Assembly (NCBI GenBank): GCA_017979445.1
Contig: CM030711.1
Coordinates: 38,742,757 to 38,806,756, forward strand
Reading direction: 5' to 3'
From: Akebia trifoliata
Lineage: Eukaryota > Streptophyta > Magnoliopsida > Ranunculales > Lardizabalaceae
DNA length: 64,000 nucleotides
How positions within the stretch are numbered: the first letter of the stretch is position 1; the number at the start of each line of letters is the position of its first letter. Positions 46,133 through 58,093 of the stretch are shown here, piece by piece. A program made the translations under genes and the position numbers. The notes below the pieces were generated by a model that worked only from the letters and a program-made list of their open reading frames with translations, had not been told where the DNA came from and made no database searches.

Positions 46133-46995
46133 GGCAACTCACGTAGTCCTGCTTCTGTACTACTGTCACATAAATATTTGTGTACATATGATATGTCCCC
46201 ACTAGTTTTGTAACTGTTTATTTATAGTTCGATTAGGGTCTTGTGGGAAGCTATGTATAATTAGGCTTTATTTTGGAACATATATATGTGAATGTAATGG
46301 ACATTTTAATGTTTCTTTTTTTTTTTTTTTATTAATTATATTTCTTTCTTTTTTAATTTTAGTAAGCCCGGATGAGATTGTATATTCATATCCACGCCTA
46401 CTAATCTACTATTCAAGATTGCTTCAAGGCAAGATGAAAGAAGATTTAAAGGAACTATTGTAAAGAGTTGATCCCAATAGTTTGACAAATATTCTCAACA
46501 ACTTAGAAAATAGGCTAAAAGAGATATAGATGATAGTAGATAGCAAACTTAACGGAGATCTTCATGTTTTTCCTTTCCTTTGAACCAGAAAATTACTGAA
46601 AATTTTAAATAAAATAAAAGTTGAATTAAGATAAATGAATTAAACTTCATAGTTAAGGATCATTACGATAAAGAAAATGAAAAACTGATACATGAAGCCC
46701 GATCATGTACTTTTACATATACAGTAGGGGAAATTCTATGTTTCGGAAAGTATTCTAAGATGAATGTTCTCTTCACTATCAAGTACCAAACATAAGTTAC
46801 ATCTCAATAACAGATAACAAAATCATTGTTCATGATGTCATTAGTTGCAAATTCAGACATATTAAAATCTTTATTTGCACAAGAATAAATTAAATAATTT
46901 TATAGTAAGATTATGATCTAATACTTCTCGGAATAAATAACCATCTACTCTTGGTGATTGACCACATTGTGAACCAAATAAACCAAACAATAGAT
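46133..46995. other. Intergenic DNA between receptor kinase and PPR gene
   Basis: It contains the receptor kinase 3' region (TA-rich, with a T run at about 46317-46330) and the PPR gene 3' region; the two genes converge. I see nothing else. Confidence 0.5.
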
Positions 46996-48858
46996 CTACA
47001 TCAAATTTTTGAAATCAGGATCGTACTGAGCACTCTTCATCATCAATATGAGGTCATCTAACACCTCGTAAATTCGAGAAGAACAAGGATGTGTTTTATC
47101 TGCAACGTAGAAATAATGGGTCTTGCTACTTATATTAATCCAACTACATCCAGGAAACTTCCTCAAACCTCTGCCTTTCATCCCCATTCGTAATTTTGCC
47201 ACAACATCCCATTTTCCAAATGAAGCATATGCATTTGAGAGCGATACATAGTTTGATGGGTTCTCGGGTTCTAATTGAATGAGAAACTTGTAAGCCAAAT
47301 CCCGCATTTCTGAGTTTCCATGTACTACACAAGCACCAAAAAGAGCTCCCCACACACTCGGTCCAGGTTTCATGGGCATCGAGTTAATAAATTTCAATGC
47401 TTGATCAAGCTGGCCTGCTCGACCTAACATATCGACCATACAAGCACATATCTCCACTGTTGGCGAAATCCCAAAATCGATAATCCCACAATTATAAATG
47501 TTAAATCCTTCCGTTACCAATCCGGATCTACTACAGGCGGAAAGTACTCCTACTAATGTGATATTATCAGGCTTAATCCCAAGTCGAACCATCTTATGAA
47601 ACAGGGAAATGGCTTCATCGCCCTTGCCATGTGATCCGTATCCAGCAATAATTGAACTCCAAGAAATTGCATCTTTACAAAAAGCATCATTATCAAAAAC
47701 ACGTCTAGCACAATCCAAGCTCCCACATTTAGAATACATGTCGATTAATGCATTACTAAGAGAAACTTCATTGTTGAATTCTTTTCTGATTGAAAATCCA
47801 TGAATTTGTTTCCCTTCCATTAAACAAGCGAGAGAACTACAAGTCGGAAGAATGCTTACAAGAGATACTCTATTGGGTTCTATCCCACCTCTGAGCTGCA
47901 TTTCACGAAAAAGCATCAGAGCTTCCTCTGAACCTCCATTTTGTACGTAACCCGTAATCATTGCTGTCCAAGCAACAATGTTTCTACATTTCATCCGATC
48001 AAAAACCTGTCTTCCCGTAATTATATTTTTATTCTTTGAGTACATATCGATCAAACAAGATCCCACGTGAACATCCGAATCCAAACCCAGATCATTTTTT
48101 ACTATAAAACAATGGATCTCTCTTCCATGATCCCACTTTCCAGTATTTGTGCCACACAAGGAAAGAAGACTAGAAACAGTAAATCCATCTAGTCTCACTC
48201 CTTCAATTTGCATCTGTTTCACAAACCTCCATGCATCCTCATTAAACACAGAATTCCCAGAAACCGTAAACCCAGAGATTAAAACATTCCAAGACCCAGA
48301 ATTTCTCTGCGGCATTTCATCAAACACCTTGCAAAGATCTGTAAAACTCTCACATTTACAGTGCATCGACATTAAAGAATTTGCTACAACGACATCCCAA
48401 ACAAAACCCATTTTAATACTCAAACAATGAATCACTCCTCCAATTTTTAAATCTCCAATATCACCAGAAATCTTCAAAAGGGTTGATAAAGTGTAATTAT
48501 CTGGATTAATCTCCTCAACACACATTCGATTTAACAGATTAAAACCCATTTCATGGATTCCATTTTTAGAGTACCCATTGATCAAAGAGTTCCATAGGAA
48601 CACGTTTTTGTGGAGAATTGATTCGAAGAAGAGGCGAGAATGGCTTGGGAATCCGCAGATAGAGTAGGATGAGATGAGTTTGGTTGCAAGAAAAGGGTCT
48701 TGAGTTAACCCAAGAGAGAAAATTTGAGCGTGAGACTGCTGGGTGAGTTTCAGACATTTGTGATCGATGGAGTGTTGGAGGAGTTGAAGAAGAAAATTGA
48801 GAGGAGAGTATATTACAGTGGGAGAGTGAGAGATGAAACGAAGAGATGAAGCTGGCAT
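46996..48858 (-). CDS. Pentatricopeptide repeat protein, PLS class, E/E+ type, 620 aa
   Basis: An intronless frame from ATG at 48858 to TAG at 46996. PPR proteins of this class bind organellar RNA and mostly direct C-to-U editing or other RNA maturation in mitochondria or plastids. The repeats follow the P-L-S pattern: NVFLWNSLINGYSKNGIHEM, VVVANSLMSMHCKCESFTD, NIVAWTAMITGYVQNGGSEE, ISWSSIIAGYGSHGKGDEA and so on, about 13-15 motifs. The C terminus carries E (VWGALFGACVVHGNSE) and E+ (GCSWINISSKTHYFYVAD) motifs but no DYW deaminase domain; it stops soon after. It would therefore need a DYW partner if it is an editing factor. The N terminus (MPASSLRFISHSP) is rich in Ser with few acidic residues and could be an organelle targeting peptide. 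The specific target is unknown. No frame breaks seen. Confidence 0.88.
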   Translation of the reverse strand: MPASSLRFISHSPTVIYSPLNFLLQLLQHSIDHKCLKLTQQSHAQIFSLGLTQDPFLATKLISSYSICGFPSHSRLFFESILHKNVFLWNSLINGYSKNGIHEMGFNLLNRMCVEEINPDNYTLSTLLKISGDIGDLKIGGVIHCLSIKMGFVWDVVVANSLMSMHCKCESFTDLCKVFDEMPQRNSGSWNVLISGFTVSGNSVFNEDAWRFVKQMQIEGVRLDGFTVSSLLSLCGTNTGKWDHGREIHCFIVKNDLGLDSDVHVGSCLIDMYSKNKNIITGRQVFDRMKCRNIVAWTAMITGYVQNGGSEEALMLFREMQLRGGIEPNRVSLVSILPTCSSLACLMEGKQIHGFSIRKEFNNEVSLSNALIDMYSKCGSLDCARRVFDNDAFCKDAISWSSIIAGYGSHGKGDEAISLFHKMVRLGIKPDNITLVGVLSACSRSGLVTEGFNIYNCGIIDFGISPTVEICACMVDMLGRAGQLDQALKFINSMPMKPGPSVWGALFGACVVHGNSEMRDLAYKFLIQLEPENPSNYVSLSNAYASFGKWDVVAKLRMGMKGRGLRKFPGCSWINISSKTHYFYVADKTHPCSSRIYEVLDDLILMMKSAQYDPDFKNLM

Positions 48859-50144
48859 GAATTACAAAGCAGATTCTGTTTTATTACAGCTTTGATCACA
48901 ATCGATTTATTGAGAATTGCGCGTTTAAGAACCTGATTTTGGAATCGGGTCGTGGGTCCGATTTGACTCAGTCGATTTGGACATATATTGTTTAGACGTA
49001 TCTCGAGAATATGTTGTGGTGTTGAGATGAATAGAGAGGACAAAGTATTAAAAAAAAAAAAAGAGTCATGCTGGACATGCATACGTAATCGTAGATGGTT
49101 TTTACTTGTATCACGATGAAACACATCTATGATTATATGCACATCCCACGCTAGACTTGTGAGAATCACAGTAAATTATTTTTGTCATTTCAGCATTTTT
49201 CAAAAAAGTAAAAAATAAAAAACATAAACTTTTTTCACTATTTGGATTTGAATTTCAGATTTGGGAGTTCACTAGTCGTAAATTTTCAAAACAATAAAAT
49301 TCATATTTACAATCTTATTATTGGGAAACTTATTTATTACCTAGAGTTTGCAAGTTGAAGGGTTATTATTAAAATGGATAACATAATAAAATTGAGAGTA
49401 TTTTTAAAAAGAGGTACAATATTATACTTTTTTTTTTACGAGGGAGAAAGATTGAGATAAAGAAAACAACGGGACAACCGTTGTATTTTATTATATAGAT
49501 TATCTAAGAAGATAATCTCAATAATTGACATTTCAAATATGGAGTCGAAACATCCTTTGTCACCGTTAATGTTACAACTTTGTGCACTACTAACACTTCC
49601 ACATTTTTCTTTTTTTTGTTGAATTAGTTGGAATTGTACTACTTGGAATCAAAGCTAGTATGACGCGTTGGAATCAAACTTCGGTAGGAGTGACATAGGG
49701 AAAGAGCTACTTGGGAACCCAAAATGAATGGTGAAAGCTGCCACAAAGTAGGCATTGGGGATGTTAATGGAAGACTAATTTTTTTTGTGAATTAAACAGT
49801 TTTCTATTACAGTTGAAGTTGTCTGCTGTTAGTAAATATGCTAACTTATGACGGTATGCACATGGGGCTCATGTAAGATTTGTGAAACACGATTCGATGA
49901 ATTGGATCAAGGGGATAAGAAGGCTGATCTTTGGCATGGATAAATATTCAGAAGAGAACCAACCTTGAATGGTGACCGTATCCCCTGCATCTGCACACAT
50001 ATTTCTTGGCTTTCGATTGAACTAATATAGTTTCTCTGAGCCTGTGAAAACGGGATTCGAGACCAATGGACAAGCTAGAGAATGAAAATTATCTAAACAA
50101 CAATCAAACCACCAGGATCTAACTTTATGCCTGACTACTAATCT
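48859..50144. other. Intergenic DNA upstream of the PPR gene
   Basis: Holds the PPR promoter region. A fragment of MITE family 2 (TTTGGGAGTTCACTAGTCG and neighbours) lies at about 49240-49320. Nothing else is supportable. Confidence 0.45.
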
Positions 50145-50240
50145 CTTTTTTGGGATGGGTAAGTTGGACTTGAACCCACGACCTCAAAGTTTCCTTGTGA
50201 TGTACCAAACCGACTGAGATATGGGTCTAAGCTCAAACTT
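50145..50240 (-). mobile_element. Short tRNA-like SINE head
   Basis: Minus strand: an A-box-like ATCTCAGTCGGTTTGG (50222-50207), then 30 bases later a perfect B box GGTTCAAGTCC (50176-50166), followed by CCCATCCCAAAAAAGAG. Internal pol III promoter spacing and the A-rich end fit a tRNA-derived SINE. No cloverleaf can be drawn, so it is not a functional tRNA. Confidence 0.5.
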
Positions 50241-50622
50241 GACTATAATATTGTAGACTGCAAATACAATCTCAACCCTGCAATGTGTCAAACTTTTCAA
50301 AAGCTCATCCAATGCCTGACCACAAGAATTACAACAATTAGCTAATGGTTAGAAAAACAAAAACCAAAAAAACATGGAAGATGGTTGTTGATCAGGAAAA
50401 AACGTAACACCTCCAATTGTCACACTTTATTTTTTATCACATAAACATAGAGTAGCACATAAAGTTCTGAATTGATCATAACTAAAAGATAACAGTTGAA
50501 AATATACACCCGATGATAATTCAAAATTCAACTAAGTCAGAAATTTATTTTTTCTTTTGAAATGAGGAATAATCATCCAACCATTTTTTGAATGGATGGA
50601 ATATACAATATCTATATGGATT

Positions 50623-53600
50623 TTATGCTTGAGAGGTGACCGTTCCGTTTTTCTCAAGTTCACGCAGCCTGGCTCTTTCCATCTTCCGTTTACGCCATTC
50701 CTCAAGAGCTGAAAACTCCATAATATTAGTTAATAACCTTTTTGTACTATTAACACAAATAACACTGGTGAAACATAAAAGTCATAAAGAACTAATGATG
50801 AGAAGAATCGGTTTAGAATTTAACTCCCTCTATTCTAGAATTGATAAAATAACAAAGTAATTGGGAAAAAATATCAAAATTCATAACATGAACACAAATA
50901 ATTTGCTTATTTTTTTCAGGTGCTCAACAAGGATAGATTTTGCCCTTGGAAGCTCACTAAGGATCATAATTTTGTCAGCAGATAAATCAGACCATCTTTT
51001 ATAAAGCATCAATAATATTATTAGAGATGATTAGGCAATCTTCTCCTATAGTTTTTGGTGAACTTTTGTTTGTGAGGTTTATCATGTCAAAACAATAGCT
51101 TTTGAAGTGATGAGTAGGTTTTATACCTACGAATTAACCACTTTTAGATATAATATTTTATTAATTTTAGAGTCTTTTAGTTATTTTTAGTTAAGTTTAG
51201 TTTGTTTTATACTTTTTATGTGATTCTATGTTTTTATTTGATTTTTATGTTTATTTTGCAGTTTAGGAACAATATGGAACATTGAGATGTTTGCATACGT
51301 TTAGGAGAAATTCTGGACTCAAATTTGTTCACTCTTGGAAGAAGGAAGCTAAGTATACAAGCTAGAAAGTCTTCAAGCCGCAGCTTGATAGAAAACGAGG
51401 CCGCGGCGGGAATTCAAGAATGGCATAACAGAAATATAAAAATACAAGCCGCGGCATGATATATTGGGAGGCCATGGCCTGCTTACGTTTTCAGCTTTAC
51501 ACGTTAATTTGTGGTGACCGAATTAGAGACGGATTTTGGGACTCTTAAACCCTAATGACTCCATACCTATAAATAGGAAAGTTTAACCTTATTTGGGGAC
51601 AGAAGTTTTTGGGTTTTTCTTGGAGGCAGAAAATTGAGAAGGAGGACAGGAATTGGAGATCGGCTCTTGAGTTTTATCTTCTTTAACTTTAACTTTTCTC
51701 TTAATTTTGTAATCTAAGAATGGCTAAATACTTTTATGATTTTGTTTTCTTTTCAATGAAGAACTAATTTCTATTCTAGGGTTATAATGGAATCCATTCA
51801 TTATATTTGATTAGTTTTCTTTCTTTCTTCTATGATCCCACATGTGATTGTTTATTCTGTCCAATGTTTAATGCGATTTGATTAACTGATCATTGATTGA
51901 ATTGATTTGGTGAACCTTAATAATATCGACAGAGTTATTTTGTGTTCATGACCTAGATAGATTAACATATGCTAATTTGAGATAGGAATATACTCAAGTT
52001 GCATGTGCATTCCTTATGAGAACTTATTCTTAATGAATTCTTCTTGATTTGATTCTCATAGGCATATAGGGAATTAGTCTAGAAGGGTATTTTTACATGA
52101 CCATCGGAAGAGGCTTGTAGAGAATTTAGTATTCTTGGATGACAATCATAGTGGATTAATTTATCATAGAGGGAAGGAGAATTAAATCAAGTGGATTGTT
52201 TAGGGGAAATTATAAACCTAGATTTTATCACTCATTGATTTTAAATCTGCAAGTTAATTTTCTCCGTTAGTTTTCTTGTTTAGTTTTAATTCATATTTTT
52301 ACTTTTGTTTGGATAAAATTAGAGTGAGATAAATTGGTAATTAGCAATAGATTGGTATTTAATCTCCGTGGGAACGATACTTTCTTATCACTTTATTACT
52401 TGTTTCGATACATATACTTGCGTGCGTAAATATAGACAACATGAAGCAGTCTGAAAAAAACAAAAAATCTTGATGGCTATAAACGATTGCTAGAACCTCA
52501 GATAATCACCTTTCTGGTTGTTAGCATCATTCAAAGTACGAATATCCTTCAACCTCTTTGAAAGATCCACTGCAGCAGTAGTTTGCTTTGACACTTTTGG
52601 TTGCACTACCTCTGGTTCTGTGTATGCTTCTTGCTTAATTTCCCTTACCTATAGAGGAAATATTAACATCAAGATATAATGTATCCAAAATTGAAAGCCG
52701 AACCGGAGGAAGCAAGTTCATTAGATATCACTAGAAGGTGGCAGTGCAAACGCACATGTATCAAAAGGGCTTATTTGTAACTTAAAACATTGATTAAAGG
52801 GTTTTGTATGTTACATAGTAAAAAAATGATATTTTTGTAATTTTGAAAATTAACTAACATGATTCTAGGGTAGTGGAGTGGGCGGCAATTTTCTTTGTTT
52901 TTGACCAAAATGACCCTGATTATATTAACTTTAAATATAAAGGTGTGGGCATTTTCCGGATCCAAAATTTGGAGTTGAACCACTTCTACTCCACCTCCTC
53001 TCATTATAATAGTAAAGATAATTACTCATTTTGAGAAGGCCTGTCATGCTTACTCTTTTTATAAGTTCCAAGGGCTCCATAGCACGGCGCATCTCTTCAG
53101 ACTCTACAATGTATCTCAGTTGCACTGCATTTTGAAATGTTAGTGCAACAACACATTCTAGTAACATAGCAAGCTCATTACTGAACAAATGATCATTATT
53201 AATAAAGACAAAGTACAGGGAAGAGAAGCATAGATATCAAAACTTATATCAAAGAAATACTTGAACTATCAAAACTTATGCCAAGAACGCACTCTAGCGT
53301 GAACACCCCCCCCCCCCCAGCGCGTATCTATAATTCTATTTACCATGGTCAGTATTTGTTCAATTTAAGATAATAAGCTTCTCACTTCTCAAATGATATC
53401 AATGTCCAGCTAATAGCTCTTGAATGTAACTATAAATCAAAGCTATTAACAAGATTTTGAGCGCATGGCATTTGTTTTCATTCATAGAAAAGCCAACCTC
53501 CCAAAATGAGCTTTATTACTAAAAAATTACCCGGAAAAAAAAATATATTTAGTTTAAGAAAAAGCACATTGGTAAGTCTTGACACTTTCGGTCAATGAGA

Positions 53601-56600
53601 GTGATTCCCTACTGGTTTCTCATAATAGACGTGGTTCATAATTCTACAATATCCTAAGGATATCCACAGACTTTCCTAGACTATTCGTACTTGTTTGTAC
53701 ATCTTTGCATTGCTTTACAAGACTAAACAATCTAGAGACTTCTAGACTCCTCCAAAAGACTAGAGTTCTCTAATATTTCTGCATTATGTCCATTGGATGG
53801 GGTTTAGAAGAAGTTTGTCATGTAAATCTTGTCTAATCCTACCTTACAAATTGATTATGATGCCATGACCCATCCTTGTAGTAATTGAAAGATGTGAAAG
53901 AAAAGTCATGATAACAAAGAAGAAAAAGAAAGTCTGACAAATGTTTGTCATGGTGTGCACTAGACCAGACATTGTGCATGCAGCTGGTATCAGGCAAACC
54001 CCAGTAAAGTTAATTGGAAAGCTACAAAGTGGGTCTTTCGGTATTTGAGAGGCTTTAATAATTATACAATCACATATAAGAAGGGCTCCAATTCAATGCA
54101 AGATTTCATGGATGCGAACTTTGTCGATGATCTTGATAAGGAAAGATCAACAAATGCATATGCATTTCGTTTTGCAAATGTACCGATAAATTGGGTGTCA
54201 AGGCTCCAAGATACGATTGTTCTATTTACTACCATGGCGGAGTACATGACGGCAACAGAAGCATCAAAAGAAGTGGTATGGCTTAGAAGATTGATGAGTG
54301 AGATGGGGTATTGTATGCAAATCACGGAACTATTTGTGACAACATGTGCACCATTCGGTTGGCCGAGAATCTAGTTCATCACAAGAGGTCAAGACACATA
54401 CTGGTTTAATATCACTACATCCGATAATTGTTGAATACAGTAAAAGTCGATTGGTCTAGGTAAAGACTGAGGACAATCTGCTTCTTTTTTATAAGTATAA
54501 AATTTATTGAAAAAAAGAACAAGAGGTCGAGGTAGTCCCTTCACAAGAAAAAGGAAAAAAGAGAACAAAAAGAAAAGAAAAAAAACATAGCTAAGCAGAG
54601 CAAAAGCCAACCCCTCCCTAACAACTAAACATTACAAACCGTCTCCCACTTGAAGACAAAATCTTCTTAGTACACCCCTTGGAAGTCTTTACAAAGTTTA
54701 CACCAAAAGAAAAGTAAGCCCTAAATATCAAAAATGACCTCATACAGAACTTTTTTCCTCTCCCTATAAAACCCTTATGTTCCTCTCTTTCCAGAGGCCC
54801 CAACAAGCAGCAAAAGGAAGGATAGACCATAAATATCTTTTTCTATTGGAGAAAACATTATAATTCCACCCAAGGAAAAGATCAAAAATAGCACAAGGGG
54901 AAATCCAATCCAACTAGATGAGAGATAGAAAATGGGACCAAACAGAGCTACAAAATGGACAATGCAAAAGAATATGATTTCCGGATTCACAATTCTTCTT
55001 ACAAAGGAAACAAAAGTTTGCAATTGAGAGACCATGCATAATCACGTTGTCCAAAGTTAGAATCGTCTCAAGAGAAGCTAACCAAACAAAGAACGCAACT
55101 TTGGATGTGACAAGAAGAGACCAAATTGCAGTTTCCAGGAATGCTCAGTCAAAAAGACTAAGGACATCTTGCAGACATCTTACAAAGCCGAACCAAGTAG
55201 AGATATTAGAGTGAAACTTAACTTTTCTAGTTTTCAAGAAAAGTTAAGAGCAACTATTTGGTAACACAAAGGTGTGATTTGGTATCAAGGTGGAGATTAT
55301 TAGGATATTGAATTGAGGGTATACCCAATCTATTTATGTAGGGGCCTTTTGATCTCTTGTATTTTTTTCCCTCCATGTGAGACTTTGATGAGGTTTTTTT
55401 CTTTGGAGAGGATTTCTAGAGGTTTTTCGAAAAGACTTACTATTTTTGAAACTGTTTGAGAGAACTTTTGATCTGCATCCCTACGACAATAAAGTTAGGC
55501 CTCCTTGTACTTTGTTCTCCCTTCTTTCTTCAATATATTATACTTTTCATACATAAATAAAAAAAAGTTAGAGCAAGGTAGATGGATTTGATGGCATGTG
55601 TTGGTAAGGAAAGCACTTGTGGATTTTCCTTCTCATTATAAGGTATTTTCCATAAATTGAACCTTATACTTTTCTCCAACATTGATAGTGAAAAAATATC
55701 CCATTGGATTACCCATGGGAATTATTTATGGAACTAAGGATATTTATGTAAATAGATTTTAGTATAAATATATAAATTCAACCAAGGGTTTTCTTGTTGA
55801 GAAACAAAACAAATGAGAGAGAGAGGAAGTGGGGAAGGGTTTACCTTTGTAACATTTAATTGATACAGTGAAGAGGATCAATCTCCTCCAAGGACTTGGT
55901 CCAAAAAAGGGTAAATTTCGTAAACATCTATTTTTTGAGATTTCTTCTTTCTTTTGCATTGCATACTTTTTTTTGTCAATTTTCACAACATAGCCCTTGC
56001 TCTTTTTTTTTTTTCAATTTTTGCAACATAGCCCTTGTTGGGTGAACCACGTAAATTATTGTGTTGTGGTTGTTTTTCATATTTTCTCTTGTTTCCATTC
56101 ATTTCCCTCAAATATATTTCACTTATTTTTTTTTCTTTGGGATAATTATGCAACCACATACCAGTATATAATGGGTAAGCCCTACCATCCCCAACTCTAA
56201 AACTTATCCCAAACATAAATGTTAAACACCATTCTTAGTTTCTTGCCCCATCACCACCTTTCTCCAATTCACCAACAAGGTCATATTTGAGGATTTTACC
56301 CTTTTTTTTCTTTCTGGTGGGTGCACTAAGAAAAACCCCCAAACACTACGCCATTCCTCTGGATTTCACATTAAACCTAAAAACTTCAAGGCCAAAGAGG
56401 GGCTTTAATTTCATTCAACAAATTAGGTTTTGAAAATCCTACGATTTAAAGAACATTTGTTATTCTTCATCAATTGATTATGTGAATAATTGTTCTTGAA
56501 ATTGTCGTTTTAAATGACTAAAACAGTATAAGTGAGCAAAATCAACAATCGCAAAGAAACAAAAAAAAAAAAAAAGAATAGTAATGAGAGAGGGGAAAAC

Positions 56601-56760
56601 CTGAATCTGATTGATTTGGAGAAAGTTTTTTGTTACAGAGAGCAGAGAGAAATCCTTGAAGAAGAAGAAGAACAGTAACAATATTGAAGAAACAAACGAG
56701 GATTGTAGCGTTCCTGAATGAGAGTTTCAACCTCCATGATTGCTGCTGCTGAGTTTCCAT
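50623..56760 (-). CDS. Small coiled-coil membrane-anchored protein, 151 aa, RAB6-interacting-golgin-like, four exons
   Basis: Exons on the minus strand: 56760-56601, 53124-53054, 52648-52510 and 50708-50623 (160, 71, 139 and 86 bases). They join in frame to 151 codons plus TAA. Donors are CAG|GTTTTC, AGA|GTAAGC, AAG|GTGATT; acceptors end ATGCAG, CTATAG, TTTCAG. Residues 1-13 are polar (METQQQQSWRLKL) and about 15-42 hydrophobic (NATILVCFFNIVTVLLLLQG), a signal anchor. Then a helical charged stretch (VQLRYIVESEEMRRAMEPLE), a linker (VREIKQEAYTEPE, DLSKRLKDIRTLNDANNQK), and the conserved end EEWRKRKMERARLRELEKNG. From memory this matches a plant family often annotated as RAB6-interacting golgin; its function in plants is not established. 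Introns 1 (3,476 bp) and 3 (1,801 bp) are swollen by retrotransposons. Splice sites and frame look intact. Confidence 0.75.
51108..52441 (+). mobile_element. Solo LTR in intron 3, 1,334 bp, with 5-bp target duplication
   Basis: Begins TGATGAGTAGGTTTTATACC and ends AAATATAGACAACA, so TG...CA ends. It is flanked by TGAAG at 51103-51107 and TGAAG at 52442-52446. The ending CTCCGTGGGAACGATAC...ACTTGCGTGCG is typical of plant Ty3/gypsy LTR ends. There is no internal sequence, so it is a solo LTR left by recombination between two LTRs. Orientation is inferred from that 3' end. Confidence 0.75.
53306..53318 (+). repeat. Poly(C) tract
   Basis: Thirteen consecutive Cs, rare in this AT-rich region, within intron 1 just upstream (on the minus strand) of exon 2. 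It could be a true tract or a sequencing or assembly artefact. Confidence 0.7.
53930..55560 (+). mobile_element. Ty1/copia relic (RNase H and 3' LTR start) in intron 1, split by a LINE
   Basis: The RNase H part reads TRPDIVHAAG near 53955, then MQDFMDANFVDDLDKERSTN, TTMAEYMTATEASKEVVWLR and VKTEDNL near 54475. It is cut by a LINE and resumes with LADILTKPNQVE at about 55168. A purine-rich AAGGTGGAGATTATTAGG near 55290 looks like the polypurine tract, followed by LTR-like sequence to about 55560. Stops interrupt the frame. It is a different copia lineage from the 13-24 kb copies. Confidence 0.7.
54482..55152 (-). mobile_element. 5'-truncated LINE inside the copia relic
   Basis: The minus-strand frame has KVAFFVWLASLETILTLDN and the zinc-finger segment CFLCKKNCESGNHILLHC, the C-terminal zf-RVT domain of plant L1-type LINEs. 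The 3' end carries a short A run (TTTTTT at 54485-54490 on the plus strand). Flanks are AAAGACTGAGGACAATCTGC (54462-54481) and AAAGACTAAGGACATCTTGC (55153-55172), matching at 16 of 20 positions: a target duplication of LINE length. Copia codons continue across it. Confidence 0.7.
55561..56600. other. Remainder of intron 1
   Basis: AT-rich intron DNA with T runs. A TTTTTGCAACATAGCCCTTG-like phrase is repeated at about 55983 and 56020. No coding sequence is supported. Confidence 0.45.
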
Positions 56761-56959
56761 TTCTTTAATTCATCAAAAATCTCAATTTTTTTGGGTTTTT
56801 TTTTTTTTTAAGGAAAAAAGTGTCAATTTGAAGTCTTGAAGTCAACTTGAAACGGTGAAGAAGTTAGAGACAGAGCAACAAATTCAATTTTAGTGATAAT
56901 TACATCTTCTGAAATGTTCAATTCTTGTTGACGAAAATCATCTTTTTAGTTTCTCGAAC
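56761..56959. promoter_or_regulatory. Upstream region of the 151-aa gene
   Basis: Immediately upstream of the minus-strand ATG at 56760. Contains long A and T runs near 56790-56812. No clear TATA box. A MITE begins 200 bp upstream of the ATG. Confidence 0.3.
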
Positions 56960-57168
56960 AATGGTTTTAAAACTCGTTTTGAAAGAGACCGAGTCGTCTC
57001 GGACGAGTTTTTCTGATATATTTGAGTCATCTCGTTTAACAATGAGAAAAATTAACTGTGATTTTAAATCTCGTATAATATGTTTGACTTGTCTATCCGT
57101 CTCGTTGGTGAACAATACTGAGATTATCGGACGAGTTGTCTTGGTCTCAAACGAGATTTAAAACCATT
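56960..57168. mobile_element. 209-bp MITE with ~40-bp terminal inverted repeats
   Basis: Ends AATGGTTTTAAAACTCGTTTTG and, inverted, AATGGTTTTAAATCTCGTTTG; the arms then share GAGACCGAGTCGTC / GAGACCAAGACAACTCGTCC. No coding sequence. It sits about 200 bp upstream of the 151-aa gene, so it may lie in the promoter. Confidence 0.65.
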
Positions 57169-58093
57169 CTCCCTAACCTGATATTGGGTTGACTCGTATT
57201 AGTCATTTTTGTATCAAACGAGTCAAATAATAAGAGTCATTTTTTTAGATAGGTTAGCCCAAGTCATTTTTGTTCTCTTTATTAATCAAATGTGCTCACC
57301 TCTGATCCAGAGGAAATGTAAGTCAATGTGTCTAATGTTGTGTTTGGATTGAGAGAAATGGAGAGAAGAGACGAGAAAATAAATGAATTTCTCTCCATTT
57401 TTCTTATTTAAAAAGTTAAGTGGGGGAGAGAAGAGAAGAGAAAATCAACGACAAAGTATTTATTTTAGAGAGATTTATTGGGCAAATCTATCCATTGCAA
57501 TTTGATTACAAAAACTCCCTTACTTTATACATTTGTTACCTGCATAACCTTACTTTATGAATTCGACAACCATGACTAACTTGATAATATTTCAAATCTT
57601 ACTAAGGATTTTTGGGCCCACATGGATTAACAAAATAGCAATCCAACAACACAACCTTTAAAAATTCATGGAAAAAACTCAGATTTGAAAGAAAAAATTC
57701 AAAAAACAAAAACTTTTTAAACTTCATCATGGATGTTGAAAAAGGTTGGCGATCAAAATCCCAAATTTAAAACTAAAATTCAACATTTAAAATTAACTCT
57801 CTTTTTTTTTAAGTTCTTACAATTTTGTCCTTTACAATCTTGTGCCTCAGATCATATATTTTGAATGCTACAAATTGATTTCGTTAGAATCCACTCCAAG
57901 GAATGTTACGTAACAAATTAACCACATAAATTTGAAATTTATGACATGGATCTCAAACTTGATCAAGTGAGTTTTGGTAGGTAACAAACTTCATAAAGCA
58001 AGGTTCCCTTGGAGTTGTCAGAATTCCAAGAGAGTTTTTATAATAAAAATGCAACAGCTAGGTCTGTCGTGTAAATCTCTCTTTATTTTATAA
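57169..58093. other. Intergenic DNA with a MITE family 2 fragment
   Basis: At about 57570-57800 sequence resembling family 2 (AATCCAACAACACAACC, TTCATGGAAAAAACTC, GATCAAAATCCCAAATTTAAA) appears. Nothing else is supported. Confidence 0.4.

Noticed and set aside
48813..49169. 118-codon frame upstream of the PPR gene as an N-terminal extension
   Set aside because: It is in a different frame from the PPR protein and has no recognisable features.
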